Assembly: GCA_018350325.1 (NCBI GenBank)
Contig: JAEVLN010000030.1
Location: forward strand, 434,001-498,000
DNA: 64,000 nucleotides
Direction: 5' to 3'
Source: Globodera rostochiensis
Taxonomy: Eukaryota; Nematoda; Chromadorea; Rhabditida; Heteroderidae
Shown: positions 34,999 to 45,294 of the stretch, piece by piece
Layout of the letters: each line of letters starts with the position of its first letter
Position numbering within the stretch: the first letter of the stretch is position 1
Program-made: the position numbers and the translations under genes
Notes under the pieces: model-generated
Database searches by the model: none
What the model saw: the letters and a program-made list of their open reading frames with translations, nothing else
What the model was told of the DNA's origin: nothing

Positions 34999-35375
34999 CC
35001 TAGCGGCAAATTTATATAATATTTCTATATTAACTCTAAAATTAATTCACAATACATTGTCCATTAAAAACCAACATAAAAGCTCGAAGATTCTAAAAGA
35101 CACCATTTGACATTAATTTTTCAAAATGTAAAATTAATTATCAAATTCAGCAAAGTTTAAAATTACAAGCTTAAGACATAAATTATAATTAAATGTTTTA
35201 TTTAAAGCTTTCGATTTGACTGGAAAGATTTAATTTTTTGAACTTTTTTCAATTTGTTACGCAAGCATTTAAATTACTAAAATTCAAATGTGGGTACACA
35301 CATGCAAAGCTAGGAATTCAGGCAAAAGTGTGAAAACTGCGATTCTTCTAATAGTTATATTTAAAAAATTTTAAA

Positions 35376-35456
35376 ATTGTGTCCGATTCTTTGGTTAGCG
35401 GATCCGTCCGTCTCAGAAGTAATTTTTTAGAAATGCGTGACGGCATACAATTATAA
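35376..35456 (+). CDS. Exon candidate
   Basis: The frame reads IVSDSLVSGSVRLRSNFLEM then RDGIQL and TAA, within a locally GC-richer segment. No paralogue exists in the window and no family is recognised. Confidence 0.3.
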   Translation: MVSDSLVSGSVRLRSNFLEMRDGIQL

Positions 35457-35858
35457 ACGCAGCAATCAGCGACAAATCTTTCTAACGGATTATTTCGTAT
35501 ACAACTTATGTAATGTCAATATAGCTGAAAGTCACTAAACATAATACTTTGGAACCCGTTAAGTTTGGTATGAATTTGGAATATATTTATGTCAACAAAT
35601 AAATTTTGTGTCGAAATTTTTCAATGTGGCTTTATATACCCTTTTAAGTAATAATTCAAATAATAAAATTAGTTTATTGACAAGAATCCTTATTTTTAAT
35701 ATAAACTAATGATCTTATCTGATACTTAAAACAAAAAATTATCAAAATAACTATTTAATCAAAATAAACTCAATACGTTTAGTTACATCAAACATTTATT
35801 ATTTATTAAATAGGTTTAAGTACATAATATATGAAATTGTAAAATTGTTTGCATTTAT

Positions 35859-36128
35859 TTGAAAACTACAATAATTGTTATATTCATTAAATATAAATGT
35901 TTTAAAATGAATTATAAAATTTTGCTCCATGTGCAAAAGATTGTTGCTAACATTATTAAATTAAGAAAACGGATATATGAAATTCCGAAATTTAAATATC
36001 ATAAACTCCTACAAAATTCTCATGACGAGCGGGACTACAGAATGATTGGAACACGAGTATTACTGAAAACGTCATCACCATTTTCAGCAACGCATTACCA
36101 ACAACGTAACAAGAATTTAATTCAATAA
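35859..36128 (+). CDS. Open frame of 89 codons, unknown
   Basis: The first half is AT-rich and K/I/N-rich. The second half is coding-like in composition (NSHDERDYRMIGTRVLLKTS then SPFSATHYQQRN) and is probably the true exon, from about 36000. The start codon at 35859 is therefore doubtful. No family is recognised. Confidence 0.3.
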   Translation: MKTTIIVIFIKYKCFKMNYKILLHVQKIVANIIKLRKRIYEIPKFKYHKLLQNSHDERDYRMIGTRVLLKTSSPFSATHYQQRNKNLIQ

Positions 36129-37435
36129 AATTTAAATATCTAATTCACAAATCAGCTCGCTTGTGCGATGTTGTTGAACACAATTACATTTTGTTTGCAT
36201 GCCGAGATCATGGACGTGATTTACTATATAAAACTTTGAAAATAATTTGCTCAAGCAATGCGCAGCGAAAAACTTGGTGACGACTAACTGCTTGAGAATA
36301 AAAGCTTTTTTGTAAATTATTTTGAAAAAATCTTTAAAATTTCAAATAAAAAATTGTGAAAAAAAGTTTAATTACCCAAGTAAAGGAGGCAAGATCATTT
36401 TCAAATAATATTATAACCTATAAAAAGATATTGAACTATTACAAAATAAATTAGTATTCAACTCATCAATTTTCAAGCAATAAACATAACTACGAAGAGT
36501 TAAGGACTTAAAAAATTACAAAATTGGAATGGTTTTGTTGTCACTAAAAAAATATCTTTGAAAATATTTGAATAATAAGAAATTAACAATTGCAAAATTC
36601 CTATAAATCAAGAAAAGCATTCTGACGTTTCTTTTAACTAGCTGTACTCTACCTCGTTAGCTTTGATTAAAAACTAATTAATCGAATGGAATAAAAAATA
36701 TTAAACTAAATTTGGATTTACTTTACTAAAAGTTGAATTAATTGTGAGTAAATATTACAGCATAAAATATAAGTATTTAAAAATTACAACTAAAGGACCA
36801 AAAACGCAAACAATTAAAATAAATGGATTATACGAATAAATAAAGACAAACACTTTAATTTATTAAATAAAGTATGCCAGTGTGTGATATATCGATATGT
36901 GTAATTAAAACCAAACCTATTTCAATTAATATTAAACATCAATGAATAAAGCAAATTTTTTGATCAATTATTCTGTTTTCAACAAAAAATACTAACGAAA
37001 ATGGAATACTAATTGGTTAAAAAATGCTAAATAAATTAACCAAATGCCTATTTTGTTGTTAAATGAGTAAGCATGAAAACGCATAGTTTTTGAAAATGTT
37101 CATTTTAAAAATTGTTGAAATTCTAAAAATGTGTATAGCGGCCAAAAAATAGTTTTAAAAATTAAACCCAATATTATTGACCAAATTTTGTTTGGTCCAA
37201 ATTGGAGCCCAACCCAAAAGAAACCAAAACCAAAATAAACCCAATATTATTGACCAAATTTTGTTTGGGTCCAACTTTCCGGTCTCTACAAAAAACCCCA
37301 AAAAATTTTTGGTTTTTGGTTTTGGTCCGGACTCTAGTTAGCAGCATATTTGAATATAAATAAAGCAGTATAATTCGGTACATTTACGAAAAAATAATGT
37401 TGTAAAGTTTGACAAACCCGTTGACGTGGTGCCAG

Positions 37436-37530
37436 CTCAGCTCAAATGTTGCAGAAAGCAAAACCAGAACTCACAGGGCAGTTTACGCTAAGTTATCCCA
37501 TATTTGTTGTGATCAATCACGACGGCTTAA
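37436..37530 (+). CDS. Caspase-like exon in U1
   Basis: Between GGTGCCAG and AA/GTAAAA the frame reads SAQMLQKAKPELTGQFTLSY then PIFVVINHDGL. In caspases the catalytic-His strand is preceded by a helix of the type T-A-x-x-M-x-x-x-L and reads FVVxxxSHG; here FVVINHDG keeps a histidine one position earlier and lacks the SHG triplet. If homologous to the 19790 exon this would be a diverged, possibly inactive paralogue. Two other frames are also open, so chance is not excluded. The identical copy is at 45200-45294. Confidence 0.35.
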
Positions 37531-37934
37531 GTAAAAAATAAATTTAGTCTATATAGGACAATAAACTGACAAATGTAGAGTTTAAAGTTAGAATCAATTT
37601 CAAAAATTTACGCTTTGACAGAAAAATCAAATAATATAACCTGTAAAATTGTCTTAATTATAAACTAATAAAGGAAGTGAAACTAATATCAATGACTAAA
37701 TAACTAACTTTTAAAATTTATATGTGAAGAAATCATTCTGAAATTTATAAATTACATGCCAAACACAGTATCCTAAAACGATCAGCACTTCACCAGTTAA
37801 CCTTTTTTTAGCATAAAAAATATTCTTAAACGATTTATAAAGTACCAGTTCTTGAAATAAACGACAATAAATATTTAATATAGTTTCTAAACAACTATTA
37901 TAAACAATTGGTAAGGAAAATAATAAAATCTCCA

Positions 37935-38008
37935 TTTTGGATGCCGAGCTTAGCCTTGTCAGAACAAGTAATGGATGCAGGCAGCATTCTAAAAACAGAA
38001 TATGTGAT
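37935..38008 (+). CDS. Weak exon candidate in U1 (repeated at 45699-45772)
   Basis: One frame reads SPFWMPSLALSEQVMDAGSI then LKTEYV; another reads LDAELSLVRTSNGCRQHSKN. GCCTTGTCAG could be an acceptor. No family is recognised. Confidence 0.2.
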
Positions 38009-38435
38009 AATACAAAGATAAATTTAAAAACTATAAAATAAATAAAGCAAAAAAATTAATTATAATTTTAATCAATTATGCATTCTCGATTAGTAAGATT
38101 TTTTAATTGGTTAATAAAACTTAATTGATTAATATTAAGGCCAATTGTGGACATTTATGCTGCTAAATCAGTTAAAAAAATAATTTACAAATTTTAATGC
38201 AAATATATAAAACACAAATGCTACTTACTGTTGATTGAATGATGTTGTGTTAAAATTGCATTTTAAATTATAGTTGCCCAAAAACATCAAAAAATCAAGT
38301 AACAAGTTAATTAATAATATATAATCAAACAGATTTATAATCTTTTTAGAAATGTTTTAATAAAAATTATGAACAAAATTGCAATAAAAAAAGACAATAA
38401 ATACACAAATAAGCCCCTAATTCATTCAATGCTAA

Positions 38436-38575
38436 TTGGATGCCCGCAAGCGCGCGACGCGGTAAACGACGAGGGAAGCGTTTTATGGGGATAGCGGGAG
38501 CGCTGTGTGGGAGGAGTCAATGGACCGCAGATGAGTGGCCAAGCGATTGGCAAACACAAAAATCTGTTAAATGTT
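38436..38575. CDS. GC-rich island in U1 (repeated at 46200-46339), strand unresolved
   Basis: This is the GC-richest segment of the block. Plus frame: NWMPASARRGKRRGKRFMGI then AGALCGRSQWTADEWPSDWQ. The minus strand is open over the same length. It differs sharply in composition from the flanks. It may be an exon, or a remnant of an unidentified element. Confidence 0.25.
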
Positions 38576-39146
38576 TTAATAAAAATTAATAAAAAATAAC
38601 TAAGCTAATAAATCTTATGAAATAATATTCGATCCAGAATAAAATAATAACATGGAACATAAAGTAAGGTAAGGAGGATTGGCATGAACACGAAAAATTA
38701 TTATTAACACATAATTTTAAATATTTTAAATGGAAAAATCCCAAATAAAAACATTAAATCTTCAAATTTACGCGTGTTTACTTATTGTAAACAAATCAAA
38801 ACAATTAACAATTTATATAGTTACCATGCCAATTTTACCGTAATAAAAAATAAAAGCACGGCAATATACATGTAAGCATTGACAGATAACTAAGTTTAAA
38901 AAAGAAATTAACGAAAATAATGCAAACTTAATATGATTAAAATATGATCTAACAGTAAAATATTATATAAAAAAATAATAAAATTTAAATCAGCCCATAT
39001 AAAATCTAAATTTTAATAAGTCAGTTTTTCTTGTGTTTCAATACTTCAGCACGACGAGAATCATTATTATAATTTTCACCTACTAGTAAAATTAATAGAT
39101 TTTTTGTTTAACATTACTATGGAATGTTTATGAATAAATTAAAAAA

Positions 39147-39554
39147 TTGACGTTTTCATTGAAACATTCAATTTATATGTAAAATATAATAAATGTACTC
39201 CCTTAAACAAGGGCAAAATTCAGTATAAAGAAATTGAAATCATTGGGCGTAATTAATTAATACATAAAATAATTGCGAATTTTTTCCTGTGACCACCCCA
39301 AGACATAATACATAACATTATCGGGAATCGAGCAATTTTAAATTAAAAAATTGACGTTTTCATTGAAACATTCAATTTATATGTAAAATATAATAAATGT
39401 ACTCCCTTAAACAAGGGCAAAATTCAGTATAAAGAAATTGAAATCATTGGGCGTAATTAATTAATACATAAAATAATTGCGAATTTTTTCCTGTGACCAC
39501 CCCAAGACATAATACATAACATTATCGGGAATCGAGCAATTTTAAATTAAAAAA
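39147..39554. repeat. 204-bp tandem duplication within U1
   Basis: Two adjacent copies of a 204-bp unit that begins TTGACGTTTTCATTGAAACA. The same pair is present in U2 at 46911-47318 with one substitution, so it predates the U1/U2 duplication. The unit contains no coding-like frame. Confidence 0.9.
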
Positions 39555-40056
39555 TTGGTGAACAAACTTGAAAACATGCTATAAGAATTCGAAAGGTGTT
39601 GAATTTTTTAAAGAAAAAAAAACTCAAATAACTCTTTTCATGTTAAGTATTTGGCACAGCAATATACCTGTAGGCATTGACAGATAACTATTTGTAAGTT
39701 TAAAAAAGAAATTAACGAAAATAATGCAAAACTTTAAAAATAATCGAGATGCCAAAATATTTGGCGAACTAAAATGTTGTCGTTTTTAAAATTTAAACAT
39801 TAAAAATTATCAAATTTATAAAAAGACAAACAATCAGGCCGACGCTCAGTTAATGTTGAGTGCTTTATGCTAGCATTAATAAAACAAACTTTTTTGATAA
39901 AAACATATTTAAAGCAAATATTTTTAAAGGTGAATTGGTTGAATAAATTTAAAGTCAATTCAAATTATTTATATACACAGAAAACACAAAATTTAAAAAA
40001 CATAACAATATTGATTCCAATACTACTTATTTTATGTAAAATAAATTTTCTCGCAG

Positions 40057-40171
40057 GCGAAAAATCCAAAAGAAAAAAAGAAAAGTGTTTTTTAAGCTGT
40101 TCTCCTCTTCGACGGACAGTGAAGTTTCCAGCTCTGTGCAAAACCTTGAAATCAAACAGATGGACAGCTAA
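40057..40171 (+). CDS. C-terminal exon, basic then serine-rich tail (U1)
   Basis: After ATTTTCTCGCAG, a strong acceptor, the frame reads RKIQKKKRKVFFKLFSSSTD then SEVSSSVQNLEIKQMDS and TAA. A K/R cluster then an acidic/serine tail is typical of a juxtamembrane-plus-cytoplasmic end or a nuclear-localisation tail. The longer overlapping frame starting at 39867 is AT-rich upstream and less likely. The U2 copy (47821-47935) is identical. The upstream exons are not identified. Confidence 0.45.
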
Positions 40172-40416
40172 TTCTTAACAAAATTATAAAAATATTTAAT
40201 AAAGTAACTAACCTGGATTTTGGTTTATTTAATACTTTAATGACAAATAAAAGCAAAGACGGCTTGCGGTTGCACCAAGCTAAACTATTGAAAATTAATA
40301 TAAGGAGTCTAAAAACAAAATTAATAAAATTATTTAAAATATTAAAACTTGCTTGCACTTTTGGCAATTTAAAATTGCTCAAAAGGGGTATATCTTATTA
40401 AAATAAAAGCTAACTT

Positions 40417-40476
40417 TTGATCGCCGGAGCACCTTTTTTGAAAGCCTTCGATCGTGCAAGTAATAAATCCAACCTA
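40417..40476 (+). CDS. Short exon candidate LIAGAPFLKAFDRA (U1; also 48181)
   Basis: The coding-like part reads LLIAGAPFLKAFDRA and meets GCAA/GTAATAAA, a plausible donor near 40460. Downstream the frame is AT-rich. A second island at 40560-40625 in the same frame reads ECKLFIECKVFRGPYCKVLI. Neither is assigned to a family. Confidence 0.25.
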
Positions 40477-41248
40477 AATTTAATAAATAAATATATAAAT
40501 CCTCAAAATAATAATAAATATTATAAGCAGCAAAATAACACCAAAATAATATTCATAAACCTGGAATGCAAACTCTTTATCGAATGCAAAGTTTTCCGAG
40601 GGCCTTATTGCAAAGTTCTTATATTTATGAAAGCTTTGAAATAACAAAATATAGTAAACTATTATTCAAAACATTAAAAAAATGGTTTAAAAATATAATA
40701 AAAGGCACAAATTTCATCAACTAAGGAATTATAAATTCCAGTATATTATAATTTAATTATGTACTCAATATAAATTTTTTTAATGGTATAAAAAATTAAT
40801 AAAGTGAAATGCATCATTAAGTAAATGAATATATTGAGATTTATGAGTATATAATATTTAAACCTAGCATTTTCTAGTAAATTTTAAAAATACAAAAAAT
40901 AAATAAAGTTTCCAAATAATTAAAATTTTAAAATAATGTTAATTGAATATATTTATGCATTAAAAGAGAATGTGATATAAAAGTAGTTACAAAAAACATA
41001 ACCTGCAGGCTAGCAGAAACCAACATGTAGACGACGCCTTAACTGAAAACCCTTAAAGTCAGCTTGGCTACAAAATTTTCTTTAAATTATTTTAAAGTAA
41101 ACAAAAATATAGAATTTAAACGCAAAAAAACCACCTTTTTATAAACTTTGTTTAAATGTTTGTTAGGGTTAAATTTGCTGAGAGAAACTCGATAATACAA
41201 TAATAAATTTAAATAAAATTGTGATTAAATAAGGTGTTTTTAAATAAG

Positions 41249-41342
41249 AAAATACCATGGAGATGAAGAAACCAATTCAGAAGCAAGTATCCTTTGACAA
41301 TCAGCTGGTGCAAACAACGCAGGACTCGGCTTTGGAGCCCTA
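41249..41342 (+). CDS. C-terminal exon, intact copy (U1)
   Basis: After AAATAAG the frame reads NTMEMKKPIQKQVSFDNQLV then QTTQDSALEP and TAA. Other frames close early. It is hydrophilic and lacks any domain, as expected for a C-terminal tail. The U2 copy is interrupted by a hAT-like element within this exon, which is how the intact state can be recognised. The preceding island (about 40999-41050) ends ASRNQHVDDALTENP and TAA. Confidence 0.4.
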
Positions 41343-43600
41343 ATCAACATTTGCACGGGTAGGTCAGTATAAAGGTACTTACGACTATGAATCGCACGGT
41401 GTAAAATAAATTGATTAATTATATTATATTTAATAGTTGATAATTTAAATTAAATAATAATCATCTATGTAATGTAATAAATGTTGATATAAATTTTTAA
41501 AATATTATGTAAAATATTTATCTGAAACAATTACCAACTCTTGAAATGAGGACTACTGCACTCACTGACAATTAGGGTGAGCAATAAAGAAAACGATAGT
41601 TCTGAAGACAAGCTCAAGGGAAATAAAATAAATTATAAAATCCCATATTAAACTTTAATTTAAAAAAAATCCAAAAAAATATGTAAGATTATGAAAAGAA
41701 AAATGATTTTTTTTATAAATTTATAATTTTAAAAGTAACTTATAAATACAATCACTTAAAAGAAATTAAATTATAACAATATAGAGAAAGAAGAGTTAAA
41801 ATTGAATAAATATCGGGTACGAAAGTGTTAAATGTTAAATAAAAAAAATTTTAAAAATTTATTTACAAAATTTAAATATAAAAATACGATTTAAGAATAC
41901 CACGCTTAAAATTAAAGAAAGTTAATCAAAATAATTTAAAAAGGGCTCAAGTTATCACTAACCAAAAAAAAATCAAAAATTATATTTAACTTTCAATCGT
42001 TGTAATTAAGTTAATAATGAGAATTAGATTTAAAAAATGTAAAAGACCAAGAAGTACAAAATTAAGAATCATTCATTTGTTTCAGCAAAATGTACTTTAA
42101 ATCGATAAGGAGACAAGATGTTTAGTAGCAAATTCTAAAATATTGAATTATAATTCTAACTTAAAGTTTTCAATTTAATATAAAAATTAATTAGATGAAA
42201 GGATCAAATAAGATAAATGGAAATGATTAAGGTCCAATAAATAAGTAATAATATTCTGTATGCAAAGACAATGGCCGGGATTGTAAGAGACAATATATTT
42301 TTAATTTCTGCTTTTTTATTAAATTTTTAGATTGTGACAATTACTGATGCTTGCACAACGCTGTTAAACATTCTTATAACAAAATTAAAGTTTTTTGTAT
42401 AGAAAGAAAAATATTTTTTTAAATTAAATATTAATATCAAGCAAAAAAGTGCATTAGATGGAAAATCCGAAATTTAAAATATTTTAGTAGTATAAAAAAC
42501 AGTAAAAACACCAATGTAAGTATGGTATGTCTCAAAAAATTATTATAAATGATAATGAAACAGATACTTATTATTGTCAATATGTATTTAAATAAATTAA
42601 TTTCGTATTCTACGCCTCGCGGCAACGCCTGCTGGTTTGAGCAAATGGAAGACATAGAAAAATTTTCCTTTTTATAAAAATAGATTAGTATTTGCACATA
42701 AATACAATGGAAAAAGGACAATTTAAAAATAATATCAATTTTAATAAACAAGAATGTTTGCGAAAAAATGATCTTTATTTCACTATTAAACCCTGGGGAT
42801 TTGATCATAAATAATCCCACAACATGTTGAAGATTGTGAACCTTGTGTTGCTGAATGACATCAGGCCCTAAATTGAAAATAATTTGGAATGAATGACAAT
42901 TCAGGAATTTTGAAAATTTGGAAAAATTTTGTTGTCTTATAAGAAAAGCATCATCAATAATTTTGATGTTTAAAATTGATTTAATTCTTAATTTAATGTC
43001 CGAAAAATTCTCAAAAAAACGTGGGAAACATTATGAAATCGTATCTATGAAAGCACTCACCGTGCCCCATATGGGCGTGAAACCGTAAGTCCGGTCAACC
43101 CAACCAAAAATAAAAAATTTCAACTTTCTCGGGTTTGGTGTCTTGTCTCAATCTCGGGTTTTTAGTCTCGAAAAATGCGTTGATTGCTAATTATTTAGAG
43201 CCCGGTTTAGGCACTAAAAAACTGAGTTATTTTGATCTTTTTGATGATAATTAATAATCTCTTTTTTCATTCATCAAATTTAGAGGAAAATCTTGAGAAG
43301 AATTGGCTCAGAGTATTAATGCACGAATTCGCTGCTGATTAGGTCCATGTTGTTGAATGTGCAAACTCTGACGATGAAAATGTTGGCCGTCTGTGCCGAA
43401 CTGCAGGGGGTTGATTCAAAAAAAAATAAATTTTAGGTGTGCTTTTTTATTGCATTTTTGTTAAGCAATCTTGGAGAAAAATGTTCGATTTTTAGTGGTG
43501 CATTTTTGGTTTTTATTTCAATTTTCTTAAAGAATTGTTTGCCAAAAAAATTTGATTTTAAAGAAGTATTTTTTATTGCATTTTTCTTAAATTTTATTTG
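41343..43600. other. AT-rich remainder of U1
   Basis: No supported gene. The reverse-strand frame at 42437-42820 (127 codons, duplicated at 51118) is hydrophobic and made of AT-rich codons, and I regard it as incidental. Near 43129-43210 iterated CTCGGGTTT and TAGAGCCCGG resemble a hAT-like end, but no partner end was found. Confidence 0.35.
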
Positions 43601-43902
43601 AAAATTAGAATACCCGATAAGATAAAATAACAAATAAATATCGTTTAAAAATTGCTGTTAGCAGTAGAGACCGGCAACTCAGTCCAAACAAAATTTTGTA
43701 CAAAATTTTTTGGGTTTCTTTTGGTTTTGGTATTATGAAAATCTGGCAATCTTTGTTAATAAATTCAGAAAAACGTGTTGATTTTTTCAAAATACTTTTT
43801 TTTGCGCCATTTTAATTAAAAAATATTCAAAAATTTATTTTAAAATTTATTAATAGGGGGAAGCGTATATGAGAAGAGGAAAAATGATAAATAAGTGCTC
43901 GC

Positions 43903-43972
43903 ACTACGGCGGGTTCGAATCCAACACATAACATAAGAGCTATCGAAAAGACAAACCACTAAGCCATCAATT
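43903..43972 (-). other. tRNA-like sequence, left arm of inverted pair
   Basis: On the minus strand: ATGGCTTAGTGGTT (A-box) followed about 30 bases later by GATTCGAACCC (B-box). It is nearly the same as the plus-strand sequence at 44400-44472. Complete cloverleaf pairing is not convincing. Confidence 0.55.
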
Positions 43973-44026
43973 AATTAGAAAGATTCTTGTAAAAAAGATT
44001 GAAAAATCACTCGATGATGCTATCTT

Positions 44027-44338
44027 TAGGGGTGTAAATTCAACCGGGCTACACCCAAAACTTTTGTACAAAAAAGGGCATGACCCAAACATTTGTACAA
44101 AATTTTGTTTGGGCTTTTTTGGTTTTGGTTTCTTTTGGGTTTTGTCCAATTTGACCAAAACCAAATTTTTGGTTTTTTTGTACAAAAAACTAGAGTCCGG
44201 ACCAAAACCCAAAACCAAAACATTTTTGGGTTGTTTTGTACAAAATTTTTTACCAATATTATTGACCAAATTTTGTTTGGTCCAAGCCCATTTTTGTACA
44301 AAACTTTTGGGTGTCTTCCAGTTGAATTTACACCCCTA
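44027..44338. mobile_element. Nested 312-bp element with long inverted ends
   Basis: Ends TAGGGGTGTAAATTCAAC and GTTGAATTTACACCCCTA are perfect inverted repeats; weaker pairing continues to about 60 bp inward. It sits at the centre of a larger palindrome formed by the tRNA-like arms, so the flanks are themselves inverted repeats and no target duplication can be read. Both ends and interior share CCAAAACC and GTACAAAA motifs with the host element. Confidence 0.65.
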
Positions 44339-44399
44339 AAAAAAAAGATGACATCATTGAGTAACAATTTCAATCTTTTTAACAGGAATGCCCCCAACA

Positions 44400-44472
44400 A
44401 ATTGATGGCTTAGTGGTTGCCTTTTCGATAGCTCTTATCTTATGTGTTGGGGTTCGAACCCGCTTGAGTGCA
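44400..44472 (+). other. tRNA-like sequence, right arm of inverted pair
   Basis: GATGGCTTAGTGGTTG is a close A-box match and GGTTCGAACCC is a perfect B-box, separated by about 35 bases as in a tRNA gene. The intervening CTTTTCGATAGCTCTTATC could form an imperfect anticodon arm. The acceptor ends do not pair well, so it is called tRNA-derived. Confidence 0.55.
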
Positions 44473-45199
44473 ACAGCTATTTATTGTTTTCCCTTATTCA
44501 CATGCACTTCCCCGCATTAATACAAATTTTTTAATAAATTTTTGCTTCAAAATCCTTAACAAAGATAGCCAGTTTTTAAAAAAATTCCCCCGGCGGCGCC
44601 TGTACCGGAATTTAATGACCGGATTCGGAAAAAAACTTATATTGTTTTTCTTGCCCACTGAAGACAATGCTGAAAGTTTTGAGAAAAAATGTTTTATATC
44701 CCCACCCGACCCCCTGACATGGTCAACCCCGGCCTCCACGACCCCGACTAGGGGACGGTTTGGTTTGTAGTTGGCGTGATTTACGTGACATTGGTCAGAA
44801 AAAGCATTGAATAAATTTTATTTAAAAAAATCGTAAATTTAGGCTTTTTGTTATGTTTTACTAAAAACTTTTGGGTTTTGTACAAATTTTGGGTTTTGCC
44901 AGACTAAAAAAAACCCAAAACCAAAATAAACCCAATATTATTGACCAAATTTTGTTTGGTCCAAATTGGAGCCCAACCCAAAAGAAACCAAAACCAAAAT
45001 AAACCCAATATTATTGACCAAATTTTGTTTGGGTCCAACTTTCCGGTCTCTACAAAAAACCCCAAAAAATTTTTGGTTTTTGGTTTTGGTCCGGACTCTA
45101 GTTAGCAGCATATTTGAATATAAATAAAGCAGTATAATTCGGTACATTTACGAAAAAATAATGTTGTAAAGTTTGACAAACCCGTTGACGTGGTGCCAG

Positions 45200-45294
45200 C
45201 TCAGCTCAAATGTTGCAGAAAGCAAAACCAGAACTCACAGGGCAGTTTACGCTAAGTTATCCCATATTTGTTGTGATCAATCACGACGGCTTAA
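45200..45294 (+). CDS. Caspase-like exon in U2
   Basis: Identical in sequence to 37436-37530; see that entry for motif reasoning. Here it lies 100 bases after the right target duplication of the complete family B element, so the element is just upstream of the exon or in the preceding intron. Confidence 0.35.

Larger units (their letters stand above)
22000..37160. repeat. Mosaic of diverged direct copies of the 4-19 kb region
   Basis: Segments here match the upstream region in direct orientation but in changed order. In order along this region the sources are approximately 5.1, 6.6, 9.1-9.5, 19.1-19.4, 9.6, 7.4-7.8, 10.8-11.5, 11.75, 11.9-12.6, 13.2, 17.1-17.4, 17.95-18.2, 17.5, 14.15-14.3, 14.6, 14.9, 17.2, 17.95 and 18.2 kb. 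Some sources appear twice. Both islands and AT-rich filler are copied, with scattered substitutions and many one-base indels. Possible causes are repeated segmental duplication with deletion, or misassembly. Confidence 0.6.
37163..43609. repeat. Segmental duplication copy U1 (derived copy)
   Basis: Matches 44927-52290 in direct orientation. Apart from the 915-bp insertion and its 8-bp duplication in U2, I count about four substitutions and two indels (1 and 5 bases), so identity is above 99.8 percent. U1 starts inside the right end of the family B hAT-like element and lacks its left end, whereas U2 is preceded by the complete element with both target duplications. U1 is therefore the derived copy, unless the assembly duplicated a haplotype. 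Confidence 0.9.
43665..45100. mobile_element. hAT-like element family B (CCAAAAC type) with nested palindrome
   Basis: A 1436-bp element begins TAGAGACCGG and ends CCGGACTCTA, with perfect 8-bp duplications GTTAGCAG at 43657-43664 and 45101-45108. Both ends iterate TTTTGGTTTTGG/CCAAAACC and GTACAAAA. The interior contains two tRNA-like sequences in inverted orientation flanking a smaller terminal-inverted-repeat element, and a copy of the GC-rich module (44591). Its right end alone is duplicated at 37163-37336, marking the U1 boundary. No transposase is seen. Confidence 0.85.

Noticed and set aside
42437..42820. 127-codon hydrophobic minus-strand frame (also 51118-51501)
   Set aside because: Codons are those expected of AT-rich DNA, there is no recognisable domain, and the two copies are identical only because of the recent duplication.
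43129..43210. Complete hAT-like element around CTCGGGTTT repeats
   Set aside because: Only one TAGAGCCCGG-like end is present and no complementary end with 8-bp flanks could be found.
44026..44413. Four overlapping 90-125-codon frames on both strands
   Set aside because: They lie within the CCAAAACC/GTACAAAA inverted-repeat interior of element B; openness on both strands follows from the palindrome.
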